Below are positions 1 through 15,039 of a DNA stretch of 64,000 bases, piece after piece. The notes under the pieces were generated by a model. It was not told where the DNA came from and searched no databases. It worked only from the letters and a program-made list of their open reading frames with translations. The stretch is from contig JAQISU010000155.1 in the NCBI GenBank assembly GCA_029339505.1, positions 16,569,501 through 16,633,500 of the forward strand, in the 5' to 3' direction. The translations under genes were made by a program, and so were the position numbers. Source of the stretch: Unio delphinus. Its lineage: Eukaryota > Mollusca > Bivalvia > Unionida > Unionidae. Numbering within the stretch: position 1 is the first letter of the stretch; each line of letters opens with the position of its first letter.

Positions 1-1127
1 GGAGCATGTCACAGTACATCCAGCAGTGCTTTATGAATCAGTGTGGCCGTTGTTATTCCAACTCCTTTATTTGGAAAGTGACATTCCTGAAGTGTTTCTA
101 TGATTACGTTGTGCGGGGAAATTTTGTCAGTCTTCTCTGGCCGTCGTTCGTCATCCAGAAGTGTAGCCGAGATTTTCTATTCAAGACTCGCTATCGATGT
201 GATGTGTGGCCAACGATATTTCATGTGATAGGAGCTTTATAATTCAACAGTGTTGCCAAGCAGTATAATTCCATCAGCGCTTATTGGTTAATGAGGTGAG
301 GCAAGTATTTTGATTCCTAATCAGCTTATATTTGTGAAGTGTGTTAAAAGAATTTGTATTCTTAAAGAGCACAGAAAAGTGAAGTGTTATCAACGATAGT
401 CATTTCAGTAGTATTTGTGATTGAGAAGTGGTGAGCATGAATGTTTATCTAACCGTGCTTTTGTAATCGAGTCAACAATTAGATTCTTAGGAGAATGGGG
501 CATCTCCTTCCTTAATATTCCGACTTCGCTCTGTCCCGTTACACCCCATATTAGATATATGGATATCCATGTTGGTCTAGGTTCAGATATCATTTCCTAT
601 CGAGAACTTGTAATGTGTCGACAATATTTGGTGTCGGCATGGGGTAGCCACTTTCTAGCTGGTCTATCGAACTTTAACGAATTTTCATTGCTTTAGATTT
701 ACTTGCAAGAAATTGAAATGAATCTGATTTGTTCTCACAGAAAACACGCAAGCATAACATTAAGCATGTCTTTAATCCGCTGCCACGGCTAACTGGCATT
801 ACGGCAATATATCAGTTCTGAAATCTGATTTGTATCTAACCTTTGCATCCCGGGTCACATGACTACACTAATCTCGCAACCTACATCAATAAAGAATGAT
901 GTGATCGCAGTTTCGGAGAAAATGAATCATATTCCTATCGATTTCATCCAATATATTGCGATGAAAGGTCATTGAAGTTTTAAAGACTGGCTAGAATGTA
1001 GCCACTGAATATCGAGAGAAATTGTATCGGCCAATTCCAACTTCTTGGCATGCAGTGCACACTGTCCCTACAGCCAACATAAATGTTCAAATATCAAAAA
1101 TGAGGTGGCTATGATCAGGGAGACTTG

Positions 1128-1370
1128 GACTAGTTTGTCTGTTTAGTTGTTTGATTAGGATTTTTAACGTAGCTTTAATAATTTTTCAGTCATATCGCTA
1201 CGATATCGGCGGTAAAGCAGTTTTTTGTAATGTCTAGCACTGGGGCATCATGCCGCAGACATGATGTAGCATGATGCCCCATTCAGTCACATTATACTGA
1301 CACCAGGTCGACCAGTCCTAACACTAACCTATGAATGCTGAGCGTCAAGCGAGGCAGCTGTTAGTAGCAT
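1128..1370. repeat. Embedded ~240-bp dispersed repeat (copy 1)
   Basis: The block around GCACTGGGGCATCATGCC recurs within the array at 5,818-6,055 and 10,500-10,735. It occurs again, diverged and outside the array, at 57,850-58,090, so a dispersed element was captured before the satellite unit was amplified. In the 58-kb copy the repeat continues into a tRNA-type B box, which supports a SINE origin. From memory, similar sequence is common in bivalve genomes; I have not checked this. Confidence 0.75.
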
Positions 1371-2283
1371 ATTTGTAAATCTCAAACTGAAACCAGTAGA
1401 TCACATACCAAACTGTCAACACGCATGCTATATGGATCTGTGGTTACAGATAAACGTACATTTAAGAGTCTATACATCTGTGAACATATTGAGGATTATT
1501 TTTTTAAGCAAAATTCTTTAAATAGTAATAATAATACTAATATTATTATTATCATTATTATTGTTGTTATTATTGTTGTAGTTAAATATATTTCATTTAT
1601 TTTCTTTAGTATCTAATTAATATCATTAACCGCGATAATAATTGTGTTATTTGTATTGTTGTTATTATAACCTTGTTTTTCATAGCATTTATAACGTGCT
1701 TATTATATTACTGTTATTATTATTTGTGTTTCTAATAACATTATTAACAAGGATACTCGTGTTATTTTTTGATTTTTTTGTAGTGATTAAGAAAACTAGT
1801 ATCCGTGGAATTCGTTTTATTACCTGTAGTGGTAATAAGAAATTGTACTAGTGCTTTTCGTTTACAATGACATAATACGCACTAATTGGGAAATTGGATT
1901 TCTTCCAGGAAGTAGTTAATTTTCGAATGTCTAACAATGTAGATTCAATCGCTGTAGATATATTACTTCATTATAGTAGTGCTAAATCACTACTCCGCTT
2001 CCCAATATTTTTGTTTTTGGTGTGAATGGAAAATTGTCTTTCCGCATACAAGTGTGATGATCAATGTTTTCTCAAGCCACATCAGTGTTTATTCCGAATC
2101 ATGTGTTTCAGCGATTGTCAAGCAAGGAATATTCTTCGATTCGTGAATCTTCTACCTTCACCAATTATTCAAGGATCATCATTGAGAATAAGTATGTGTT
2201 CGACATCTATCTCAGTGTGAAAAGTATAATTCCAGCAGTGCTTTGTGATTCTGAAGTGTCGTCACCGATTCGTATTCCTGCAG

Positions 2284-2352
2284 TGCTTGAAAAATGTGAT
2301 GGCTTGAAAAATGTGATGGCTTGAAAAATGTGATGGCTTGAAAAATGTGATG
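2284..2352. repeat. 17-bp VNTR inside the satellite unit
   Basis: GCTTGAAAAATGTGATG is repeated about four times here but only twice at the equivalent places in copies 2 (about 6,966) and 3 (about 11,652). Copy number therefore varies between otherwise near-identical units. Confidence 0.8.
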
Positions 2353-3928
2353 TGTGCTCAACGATTGTTATTCCTGATGTTTTATATTTGGGAGATGCTT
2401 TGAAAATGTGAAATGTGGTCGAGAAACGTTTGTTTCCAAGTGCTTCTGTTATGTGAAGCATCGTCAAATAGTGTTATTGCATCAGTTCCTTCTGCTCAGG
2501 AAGTGGGTCCAGATGAGTGAGATGCGGTGCCTGCCATAGTAGTTGCAGCAGTGCTTTATGATTCAGTAATTCAGTGCCGCCGATGTTAGTCCAACTCCGC
2601 TAATGGAAAGTGAAATTTGTGAATTGTTTCTATGATTAGGATGGGACGTGCGGCTAAATTGTGTCAATCTTCTATGGCTGTCATTCGTCTTTCATAAGTG
2701 TAGTCAAGATTTTCTATTCAAGAATTGCTTCGGATGTGAAGCGTGTCCAATATTCTATGTGATAAGTGCTTTATCCTTCAAAAGTGTGGCCAAGTAGTTT
2801 TATTCCATCTGCGCTTTCGATTGTGAAATTTGTAAAGTGCCCATATGGTTATGAAGAGTGGCAAAATATATTTGTTAAAATAATTTTTTATTCTTAAAGG
2901 GCAGATGAAAGTGAAGTGTGATCAGAGATAGTTATTGCAGCAGTTTTTATGATTAAGATTTGTTGAGTAAGATCGTTATTCTAACCGTGCGTGTGTAGTA
3001 GCGTCAACGATTGTTTCTGAGGTAATTTCGTTCCTAACTAGTCCGACTTCCCTCTGTCCCTTCACACCTCATATTTGACATAAGGATATCCATGTACTAA
3101 CTAATACGTCTAGTACAATTTCTTATTATTTCATTCATCGAGATTTACTTGAAATAAATCGAAAAGAATATGATTTGTAATGTTCAAACACATAAATAAA
3201 GTGAGAATTTGTATTTGCTACATATGTGAAAACAGCACATTGCTTTCGTCTGTAACGACGTTCCATTTACGTATTTCCTGTTTTGAACAAAGGATTGAAA
3301 ACTTTTAGAGCTTATCTGAGAAATATTTGAAGTTTAAATCAAGAAATCAAACAAAGAACTGAAGCTATTCAATTAGGTAAATATACTCATTTTATTGTTA
3401 AGAATTAAGATCTCCAATTAGTGACGCGTCACAATAATAGCAGCAATAAGCTGAAGAAAGCTCTCCTAACATACTCAGGACATGCCAGCGGTAGGTACTG
3501 AACCCTTACGCCTCCTTGATTTGGTTGGCTAAAATTTAACACATTTTATAAATGTTTTGGTATAAAAACGTAGGTTCTGCAACTAAACTTATCATAGCAA
3601 CTGGCAGACGGACCACTTGATGTCGGCAAGTATACTGCTTTATTTGTGGACCACTTTCCCCCTCCCCGCATGGCAGATTCAACCAGAGATTCAAATAAGA
3701 ACAAAAGTAAGTGATAATTCTTCAAATTTCTCTTTCAATTGGTAAATATTATGTACAGGTCATGTCAATATTCAGTACCGATTACTTCGCAAATGTTGGT
3801 AATATGTTACACTTTGACTACATCCTATCAAGGCGTTTACAAGAAACTTTATAACATTTTACAATTTAACATTTATAATATTATCATTGATACTATTATT
3901 TTTAGAGTTCATCATAATCATAAGAACA

Positions 3929-3968
3929 ATAATAACAATAATAATAATAATAATTATAATAATAATAG
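3929..3968. repeat. (AAT)n run in satellite copy 1
   Basis: An AAT-rich run lies at the equivalent place in copy 2 (8,597-8,651) and copy 3 (about 13,422-13,484) with a different length each time, marking a fast-changing site inside the unit. Confidence 0.85.
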
Positions 3969-6900
3969 TACTTGTGGTACTCGTTTTATTACTGGAAATC
4001 GTACAAAGTAGTACGAAAGAGATTCGTTTTATTCCCTGTAGCACGTACATAGGTAGAACTGGCTCAAGTCGTTTTCAATGACATACGTGTTAATTGGGAA
4101 GTTTGTTTTCTTCCAGAAAGTAGTCTAATGCATCATGTCTAACAAAGTAGATTCAATCGTATTAGGTATATTACTATATTAGAGAATTCCTAAATCACTA
4201 ATACCCTTGCCAGTGTTTCAGTGTTTGGTGGAAATGGAAAATTGTCTTTCTGTATACAAGATGATCAATGTTTTTTCAAGCCACATCAGTTTTCATTCTG
4301 AATCACGTGTTTCAGCGAATGTCATTCAAGGAATATTCTTAGATTCGTCGATCTTCGACCTTCACCAATCATTCAAGGATTATCATTGAGAATAGGCGTG
4401 TCTTCAACATCTATCCCATTGTGAAACGAAGTTTAAAAGTATCATTCCAGCAGTGCTTTGTGATTCTGAAGTGTGGTCGACGATTCGTACTCAAGCAGTG
4501 CTTGATAATGTGATGTGTGCTCAACGATAGTATTTCCTAATGTTTTATATTCGGGAGATGCTTTCCAAATGTGTATTGTGGTCGAGGAACATTTGCTTCC
4601 AGCTGCTTCTGTGATGTGAAGCATCGTAAAAGAGTATTATTTCTTCAGTTCCTTGTTATCAGGAAGTAGGTTTAGTTAAATGGGAGGCGGAGCATGTCAC
4701 AGTACATCCAGCAGTGCTTTATGAATCAGTGTGGCCGTTGTTATTCCAACTCCTTTATTTGGAAAGTGACATTCCTGAAGTGTTTCTATGATTACGTTGT
4801 GCGGGGAAATTTTGTCAGTCTTCTCTGGCCGTCGTTCGTCATCCAGAAGTGTAGCCGAGATTTTCTATTCAAGACTCGCTATCGATGTGATGTGTGGCCA
4901 ACGATATTTCATGTGATAGGAGCTTTATAATTCAACAGTGTTGCCAAGCAGTATAATTCCATCAGCGCTTATTGGTTAATGAGGTGAGGCAAGTATTTTG
5001 ATTCCCAATCAGCTTATATTTGTGAAGTGTGTTAAAAGAATTTGTATTCTTAAAGAGCACAGAAAAGTGAAGTGTTATCAACGATAGTCATTTCAGTAGT
5101 ATTTGTGATTGAGAAGTGGTGAGCATGAATGTTTATCTAACCGTGCTTTTGTAATCGAGTCAACAATTAGATTCTTAGGAGATCTCCTTCCTTAATATTC
5201 CGACTTCGCTCTGTCCCGTTACACCCCATATTAGATATATGGATATCCATGTTGGTCTAGGTTCAGATATCATTTCCTATCGAGAAGTTGTAATGTGTCG
5301 ACAATATTTGGTGTCGGCATGGGGTAGCCACTTTCTAGCTGGTCTATCAAACTTTAACGACTTTTCATTGCTTTAGATTTACTTGCAAGAAATTGAAATG
5401 AATCTGATTTGTTCTCACAGAAAACACGCAAGCATAACATTAAGCATGTCTTTAATCCGCTGCCACGGCTAACTGGCATTACGGCAATATATCAGTTCTG
5501 AAATCTGATTTGTATCTAACCTTTGCATCCCGGGTCACATGACTACACTAATCTCGCAACCTACATCAATAAAGAATGATGTGATCGCAGTTTCGGAGAA
5601 AATGAATCATATTCCTATCGATTTCATCCGATATATTGCGATGAAAGGTCATTGAAGTTTTAAAGACTGGCTAGAATGTAGCCACTGAATATCGAGAGAA
5701 ATTTTATCGGCCAATTCCAACTTCTTGGCATGCAGTGCACACTGTCCCTACAGCCAACATAAATGTTCAAATATCAAAAATGAGGTGGCTATGATCAGGG
5801 AGACTTGGACTAGTTTGTCTGTTTAGTTGTTTGATTAGGATTTTTAACGCAGCTTTAATAATTTTTCAGTCATATCGCTACGATATCGGCGGTAAAGAAG
5901 TTTATTGTAATGTCTAGCACTGGGGCATCATGCCGCAGACATGATGTAGCATGATGCCCCATCCAGTCACATTATACTGACACCAGGCCGACCAGTCCTA
6001 ACACTAACCTATGAATGCTGAGCGTCAAGCGAGGCAGCTGTTAGTAGCATATTTGTAAATGTCAAACTGAAACTAGTAGATCACATACCAAACTGTCAAC
6101 ACGCATGCTATATGGATCTGTGGTTACAGATAAACGTACATTTAAGAGTCTATACATCTGTGAACATATTGAGGATTATTTTTTTTAAGCAAAATTCTTT
6201 AAATAGTAATAATAGTACTAATATTATTATTATCATTTTTATTGTTGTTATTATTCTTGTAGTTAAATATATTTCATTTATTTTCTTTAGTATCTAATTA
6301 ATATCAATAACCGCGATAATAATTGTGTTATTTGTATTGTTGTTATTATAACCTTGTTTTTCATAGCATTTATAACGTGCTTATTATATTACTGTTATTA
6401 TTATTTGTGTTTCTAATAACATTATTAACAAGGATACTCGTGTTATTTTTTGATTTTTTTGTAGTGATTAAGAAAACTAGTATCCGTGGTATTCGTTTTA
6501 TTACCTGTAGTGGTAATAAGAAATTGTACTAGTGCTTCTCGTTTACAATGACATAATACGCACTAATTGGGAAATTTGATTTCTTCCAGGAAGTAGTTAA
6601 TTTTCGAATGTCTAACAATGTAGATTCAATCGCTGTAGATATATTACTTCATTATAGTAGTGCTAAATCACTAATCCGCTTCCCAATTTTTTTTGTTTTT
6701 GGTGTGAATAGAAAATTGTCTTTCCGCATACAAGTGTGATGATCAATGTTTTCTCAAGCCACATCAGTGTTTATTCCGAATCATGTGTTTTAGCGATTGT
6801 CAAGCAAGGAATATTCTTGGATTCGTGGATCTTCCACCTTCACCAATTACTCAAGGATCATCATTGAAAATAAGTATGTGTTCGACATCTATCTCAGTGT

Positions 6901-8602
6901 GAAAAGTATAATTCTAGCAGTGCTTTGTGATTCTGAAGTGTGGTCACCGATTCGTATTCCTACAGTGCTTGAAAAATGTGATGGCTTGAAAAATGTGATG
7001 TGTGCTCAACGATTGTTATTCCTGATGTTTTATATTTGGGAGATGCTTTGAAAATGTGAAATGTGGTCGAGAAGCGTTTGTTTCCAAGTGCTTCTGTTAT
7101 GTGAAGCATCGTCAAATAGTGTTATTGCATCAGTTCCTTATGCTCAGGAAGTGGGTCCAGATGAGTGAGATGTGGTGCCTGCCATAGTAGTTGCAGCAGT
7201 GCTTTATGATTCAGTAATTCAGTGCCGCCGATGTTAGTCCAACTCCGCTAATGGAAAGTGAAATTTGTGAATAGTTTCTATGATTAGGATGGGATGTGCG
7301 GAGAAACTGTGTCAATCTTCTATGGCTGTCATTCGTCTTTCATAAATGTAGTCAAGATTTTCTATTCAAGAATTGCTTTGGATGTGAAGCGTGTCCAATA
7401 TTCCATGTGATAAGTACTTTATCCTTCAAAAGTGTGGCCAAGTAGTTTTATTCCATCTGCGCTTTGGATTGCGAAATTTGTAAAGTGCCCATATGGTTAT
7501 GAAGAGTGGCAAAATATATTTGTTAAAATAATTTTTTATTCTTAAAGGGCAGATGAAAGTGAAGTGTGATCAGAGATAGTTATTGCAGCAGATTTTATGA
7601 TTAAGATTTGTTGAGTAAGATCGTTATTGTAACCGTGCGTGTGTAGTAGCGTCAACGATTGTTTCTGAGGTAATTTCGTTCCTAACTAGTCCGACTTCCC
7701 TCTGTCCCTTCACACCTCATATTTGATATATGGATATCCATGTATTAACTAATACCTCTAGTACAATTTCTTATTATTTCATTCATCGAGATTTACTTGA
7801 AATAAATCGAAAAGAATATGATTTGTTATGTGCAAACACATAAATAAAGTGAGAATTTGTATTTGCAACATATGCGAAAACAGAAATAGCACATTGCTTT
7901 CGTCTGTAACGACGTTCCATTTACGTATTTCCTGTTTTGAACAAAGGATTGAAAACTTTTAGAGCTTATCTGAGAGAAATATTTGAAGATTAAATCAAGA
8001 AAACAAACAAAGAACTGAAGCTATTCAATTAGGTAAATATACTCATTTTATTGTTAAGAATTAAGATCTCCAATTAGTGACGCGTCACAATAATAGCAGC
8101 AATAAGCTGAAGAAAGCTCACCTAACATACTCAGGAAATGCCAGCGGTAGACACTGAAGGCACTGAACCCTTACGCCTCCTTGATTTGGTTGGCTAAAAT
8201 TTAACACATTTTATATATGTTTTGGTATAAAAACGTAGGTTCTGCAACTAAACTTATCATAGCAACTGGCAGACGGACCACTTGATGTCGGCAAGTATAC
8301 TGCTTTATTTGTGGACCACTTTCCCCCTCCCCGCATGGCAGATTCAACCAGAGATTCAAATAAGAACAAAAGTAAGTGATAATTCTTCAAATTTCTCTTT
8401 CAATTAGGTAAATATTATCTACAGGTCATGTCAATATTCAGTACCGATTACTTCGCAAATGTTGGTAATATGTTACACTTCGACTACATCCTATCAAGGC
8501 GTTTACAAGAAACTTTATAACATTTTACAATTTAACATTTATAATATTATCATTGATACTAATATGTTTAGAGTTCATCATAATCATAAAAACAATAATA
8601 AC

Positions 8603-8651
<49 letters not shown>

Positions 8652-11600
8652 GTACTTGTGGTACTCGTTTTATTACTGGAAATCGTACCAAGTAGTATGA
8701 AAGAGATTCGTTTTATTCCCTGTAGCACGTACATACGTAGAACTGGCTCAAGTCGTTTTCAATGACATACGTGCTAATTGGGAAGTTTGTTTTCTTCCAG
8801 AAGGTAGTCTAATGCATCATGTCTAACAAAGTAGATTCAATCGTATTAGGTATATTACTACATTAGAGAATTCCTAAATCACTAATACCCTTGCCAGTGT
8901 TTCAGTGTCTGGTGGAAATGGAAAATTGTCTTTCTGTATACAAGATGATCAATGTTTTTTCAAGCCACATCAGTTTTCATTCTGAATCACGTGTTTCAGC
9001 GAATGTCATTCAAGGAATATTCTTAGATTCGTCGATCTTCGACCTTCACCAATCATTCAAGGATTATCATTGAGAATAGTCGTGTGTTCAACATCTATCC
9101 CATTGTGAAACGAAGTTTAAAAGTATCATTCCAGCAGTGCTTTGTGATTCTGAAGTGTGGTCGACGATTCGTACTCAAGCAGTGCTTGATAATGTGATGT
9201 GTGCTCAACGATAGTATTTCCTAATGTTTTATATTCGGGAGATGCTTTCCAAATGTGTATTGTGGTCGAGAAACGTTTGCTTCCAGCTGCTTCTGTGATG
9301 TGAAGCATCGTAAAAGAGTATTATTTCTTCAGTTCCTTGTTATCAGGAAGTAGGTTTAGTTAAATGGGAGGCGGTGCATGTCACAGTACATCCAGCAGTG
9401 CTTTATGAATCAGTGCGGCCGTTGTTATTCCAACTCCTTTATTTGGAAAGTGACATTCCTGAAGTGTTTCTATGATTACGTTGTGCCGGGAAATTTTGTC
9501 AGTCTTCTCTGGCCGTCGTTCGTCATCCAGAAGTGTAGCCGAGATTTTCTATTCAAGAGTCGCTATCGATGTGACGTGTGGCCAACGATATTTCATGTGA
9601 TAGGAGCTTTATAATTCAACAGTGTTGCCAAGCAGTATAATTCCATTAGCGCTTATTGGTTAATGAGGTGAGGCAAGTATTTTGATTCCCAATCAGCTTA
9701 TATTTGTGAAGTGTGTTAAAAGAATTTGTATTCTTAAAGAGCACAGAAAAGTGAAGTGTTATCAACGATAGTCATTTCAGTAGTATTTGTGATTGAGAAG
9801 TGGTGAGCATGATCGTTTATCTAACCGTGCTTTTGTAATAGACTCAACAATTAGATTCTTAGGAGATCTCCTTCCTTAATATTCCGACTTCGCTCTGTCC
9901 CGTTACACCCCATATTAGATATATGGATATCCATGTTGGGTGTAGGTTCAGATATCATTTCCTATCGAAAAGTTGTAATTTGTCGACAATATTTGGTGTC
10001 GGCATGGGGTACCACTTTCTAGCTGGTCTATCAAACTTTAACGACTTTTCATTGCTTTAGATTTACTTGCAAGAAATTGAAATGAATCTGATTTGTTCTC
10101 ACAGAAAACACGCAAGCATAACATTAAGCATGTCTTTAATCCGCTGCCACGGCTAACTGACATTACGGCAATATATCAGTTCTGAAATCTGATTTGTATC
10201 TAACCTTTGCATCCCGGGTCACATGACTACACAAATCTCGCAACCTACATCAATAAAGAATGATGTGATCGCAGTTTCGGAGAAAATGAATCATATTCCT
10301 ATCGATTTCATCCGATATATTGCGATGAAAGGTCATTGAAGTTTTAAAGACTGGCTAGAATGTAGCCACTGAATATCGACAGAAATTTTATCGGCCAATT
10401 CCAACTTCTTGGCATGCAGTGCACACTGTCCCTACAGCCAACATAAATGTTCAAATATCAAAAATGAGGTGGCTATGATCAGGGAGACTTGGACTAGTTT
10501 GTCTGTTTAGTTGTTTGATTAGGATTTTTAACGCAGCTTTAATAATTTTTCAGTCATATCGCTACGATATCGGCGGTAAAGCAGTTTATTGTAATGTCTA
10601 GCACTGGGGCATCATGCCGCAGACATGATGTAGCATGATGCCCCATCCAGTCACATTATACTGACACCAGGCCGACCAGTCCTAACACTAACCTATGAAT
10701 GCTGAGCGTCAAGCGAGGCAGCTGTTAGTAGCATATTTGTAAATCTCAAACTGAAACTAGTAGATCACATACCAAACTGTCAACACGCATGCTATATGGA
10801 TCTGTGGTTACAGATAAACGTACATTTAAGAGTCTATACATCTGTGAACATATTGAGGATTATTTTTTTAAGCAAAATTCTTTAAATAGTAATAATAATA
10901 CTAATATTATTATTATCATTATTATTGTTGTTATTATTGTTGTAGTTAAATATATTTCATTTATTTTCTTTAGTATCTAATTAATATCATTAACCGCGAT
11001 AATAATTGTGTTATTTGTATTGTTGTTATTATAACCTTGTTTTTCATAGCATTTATAACGTGCTTATTATATTACTGTTATTATTATTTGTGTTTCTAAT
11101 AACATTATTAACAAGGATACTCGTGTTATTTTTTGATTTTTTTTGTAGTGATTAAGAAAACTAGTATCCGTGGTATTCGTTTTATTACCTGTAGTGGTAA
11201 TAAGAAATTGTACTAGTGCTTCTCGTTTACAATGACATAATACGCACTAATTGGGAAATTTGATTTCTTCCAGGAAGAAGTTAATTTTCGAATGTCTAAC
11301 AATGTAGATTCAATCGCTGTAGATATATTACTTCATTATAGTAGTGCTAAATCACTACTCCGCTTCCCAATATTTTTGTTTTTGGTGTGAATGGAAAATT
11401 GTCTTTCCGCATACAAGTGTGATGATCAATGTTTTCTCAAGCCACATCAGTGTTTATTCCGAATAATGTGTTTCAGCGATTGTCAAGCAAGGAATATTCT
11501 TCGATTCGTGAATCTTCTACCTTCACCAATTTTTCAAGGATCATCATTGAGAATAAGTATGTGTTCGACATCTATCTCAGTGTGAAAAGTATAATTCCAG

Positions 11601-13278
11601 CAGTGCTTTGTGATTCTGAAGTGTCGTCACCGATTCGTATTCCTGCAGTGCTTGAAAAATGTGATGGCTTGAAAAATGTGATGTGTGCTCAACGATTGTT
11701 ATTCCTGATGTTTTATATTTGGGAGATGCTTTGAAAATGTGAAATGTGGTCGAGAAACGTTTGTTTCCAAGTGCTTCTGTTATGTGAAGCATCGTCAAAT
11801 AGTGTTATTGCATCAGTTCCTTATGCTCAGGAAGTGGATCCAGATGAGTGAGATGCGGTGCCTGCCATAGTAGTTGCAGCAGTGCTTTATGATTCAGTAA
11901 TTCAGTGCCGCCGATGTTAGTCCAACTCCGCTAATGGAAAGTGAAATTTGTGAATTGTTTCTATGATTAGGATGGGACGTGCGGCTAAATTGTGTCAATC
12001 TTCTATGGCTGTCATTCGTCTTTCATAAGTGTAGTCAAGATTTTCTATTCAAGAATTGCTTTGGATGTGAAGCGTGTCCAATATTCCATGTGATAAGTGC
12101 TTTATCCTTCAAAAGTGTGGCCAAGTAGTTTTATTCCATCTGCGCTTTGGATTGTGAAATTTGTAAAGTGCCCATATGGTTATGAAGAGTGGCAAAATAT
12201 ATTTGTTAAAATAATTTTTTATTCTTAAAGGGCAGATGAAAGTGAAGTGTGATCAGAGATAGTAATTGCAGCAGTTTTTATGATTAAGATTTGTTGAGTA
12301 AGATCGTTATTCTAACCGTGCGTGTGTAGTAGCGTCAACGATTGTTTCTGAGGTAATTTCGTTCCTAACTAGTCCGACTTCCCTCTGTCCCTTCACACCT
12401 CATATTTGATATATGGATATCCATGTACTAACTAATACGTCTAGTACAATTTCTTATTATTTCATTCATCGAGATTTACTTGAAATAAATCGAAAAGAAT
12501 ATGATTTGTAATGTTCAAACACATAAATAAAGTGAGAATTTGTATTTGCTACATATGTGAAAACAGCACATTGCTTTCGTCTGTAACGACGTTCCATTTA
12601 CGTATTTCCTGTTTTGAACAAAGGATTGAAAACTTTTAGAGCTTATCTGAGAAATATTTGAAGTTTAAATCAAGAAATCAAACAAAGAACTGAAGCTATT
12701 CAATTAGGTAAATATACTCATTTTATTGTTAAGAATTAAGATCTCCAATTAGTGACGCGTCACAATAATAGCAGCAATAAGCTGAAGAAAGCTCTCCTAA
12801 CATACTCAGGACATGCCAGCGGTAGGTACTGAACCCTTACGCCTCCTTGATTTGGTTGGCTAAAATTTAACATTTTTTAAATGTTTTGGTATAAAAACGT
12901 AGGTTCTGCAACTAAACGTATGATTGCAACTGGCTGACTGACCAGATAACTGAATGTCAGCCCGTATCTTGCCTTATTTGTGGACCACTCCCCACCCCCA
13001 ATGGCAGATTCAACCGGAGACTCAAATAAGAACAAATGTAAGTGATGATTCCTTCAAATTTTTGTTTCAATTAATTAATATTATGTTCAGGTCATATGAA
13101 TATTCAGTACCGATTACTTCCGTTCAAGGCGTTTACTAGAAACTTGATAAGAACAATTAGTATTTAACAAAGTCTGTGCAGATGCACCTAATCATAAATA
13201 TTGATGTTCAATTTAAGTTAGGATTCTTTCTTCCAGCACAAGATAATATATCATTAACTCTGTCCTTATAGCGTTAAT

Positions 13279-13281
13279 ACA

Positions 13282-13333
<52 letters not shown>
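13279..13333. repeat. (ATT)n microsatellite specific to copy 3
   Basis: An uninterrupted ATT run sits within about 300 bp of sequence that the other two units lack. It is one reason to treat the third unit as a diverged edge copy. Confidence 0.9.
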
Positions 13334-13335
<2 letters not shown>

Positions 13336-13436
13336 ATAACATTTTAACATTTTTCTTTTTAGCAATAACATTATCATGGATACTATTATTATTAGAGTTC
13401 CTCATAATCATAAGAACAATAATAATAATAGCAATA

Positions 13437-13486
<50 letters not shown>

Positions 13487-15039
13487 GTACTTGTGGTACT
13501 CGTATTATTACTGGAAATCGTACCAAGTAGTACGAGAGAGATTCGTTTTATTCCCTGTAGCACTTACATACGTAGAACTGTTTTCAAAGCAAAGACATAC
13601 GTGCTAATTGGGAAATTTCTTTATTCCAGAATGTAGTCTAATGCATAATGTCGAACAAAGTTGATTCAGTCGTATTAGGTATATTACTCCATTACACAAT
13701 TCCTAAATCCCTAATCCCCTTCACAGTGTTTCAGTGTTTGGTGGAAATGGAAAATTGTCTTTCAGAATACAAGTGTGATGCAAGCCACATCAGTTTTCAT
13801 TCTGAATCACGTGTTTCAGCGAATGTCATTCAAGGAATATTCTTAGATTCGTCTATCTTCTACCTTCACCAATCATTCAATGATCATCAGGAAGAAAAAG
13901 CGTGTGTTCTACTTCTATCCCATTGTAAAACGATGAGTAAAAGTATCATTCCAGCAGTGCTTTGCGATTCTGAAGTGTGGTCGACGTTTCGTACCCCAGC
14001 AGTGCTGGATAATGTGATGTGTGCTCAACGATAGTATTTCCTAATGATTAATATTCGGGAGATGCTTTCCAAATGTGGATTGTGGTCGAGAAACGTTTGA
14101 TTGCAGGTGCTTCTGTGATGTGAAGCATCGTCAAATAGTGTTATTGCATCAGTTCCTTATGATCAGGAAGTGGGTCCAGATGAGTGAGATGCGGTGCCTG
14201 CCATAGTAGTTGCAGCAGTGCTTTATGATTCAGTAATTCAGTTCCGCCGATGTTAGTCCAACTCAGCTAATGGAAAGTGAAATTTGTGAATTGTTTCAAT
14301 AATTAGGAGGTGCGGCTAAATTTTGTCGATCTTATATGGCTGTCATTCGTCTTTCACAAGTGTAGTCAAGATTTCCTATTCAAGAATCGCTTTGGATGTG
14401 AAGTGTGTCCAATATTCCATGTGATAAGTGCTTTATCATTCAAAAGTGTGGCCAAGGAGTTTAATTCCATCTGCTCTTTGGATTGTGAAATTTGTAAAGT
14501 GTCCATATGGTTATGAAGAGTGGCAAAACATTTTGATATCCAAACAGGTTATATGTGTGAAGTGTGTTAAAATAATTTGTTATTCTTAAAGGGCAGATGA
14601 AAGTGAAGTGTGATCAGAGAGTTATTGCAGCAGTTTTTATGATTAAGATTTGTTGAGTAAGATCGTTATTCTAACCGTGCATGTGTAGTAACGTCAACGA
14701 TTGTTTCTGAGGTAATTTCGTTCGTAACTAGTACGACTTCCCTCTTTCCCTTGACACCTCATATTTGATATATGGATGTCCATGTTGAGGTGTAGGTTTA
14801 GATTTCATTCGCATTGAAAAGTTGGAATTCGCCGACAATATTTGTTGTCGGCATAGGTTTCCACTTTCTAGCCGGTCTATAAAACTTGAACGACTTTTCA
14901 TTCATCGAGATTTACTTGAAAGTAATCGAAAGGAATATGATTCGTTATGTGCAAACACTTAAATAAAGTGAGAATTTGCATTTGATACATATGCGAAAAC
15001 AGCAATAGCACATTGCTTTCTTCTGTAACGACGTTCCAT

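Larger units (their letters stand above)
1..14950. repeat. Tandem array of ~4.69 kb satellite-like units, three copies
   Basis: The same sequence recurs at 1, 4689 and 9373 (period 4,688 then 4,684 bp), differing only by scattered substitutions and small indels. Each unit is itself a dimer of two diverged halves. Both halves carry an AAT/ATT run, a GGAAAATTGTCTTTC block, a degenerate ~45-bp motif built on CAGCAGTGCTTT...GAAGTGTGG, and a TGGATATCCATG block. The third copy keeps high identity until about 12,900, then diverges (extra ATT run at 13,279-13,333) and fades near 14,950, as expected for an array edge. The array runs off the left end of the window. The short ORFs inside change frame along the repeats and show no recognisable domain, so I call no gene here. 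Confidence 0.93.

Noticed and set aside
6..242. 78-codon ORF conserved in all three satellite units (also 4,694 and 9,378)
   Set aside because: The conservation is that of the whole repeat unit, including noncoding parts. No domain, signal peptide or start context is seen, and neighbouring frames are equally open.
1..14950. CRISPR-like or rDNA array as explanation for the long tandem repeat
   Set aside because: The unit is kilobases long without short repeat-spacer alternation, and no rRNA-like conserved sequence is present.
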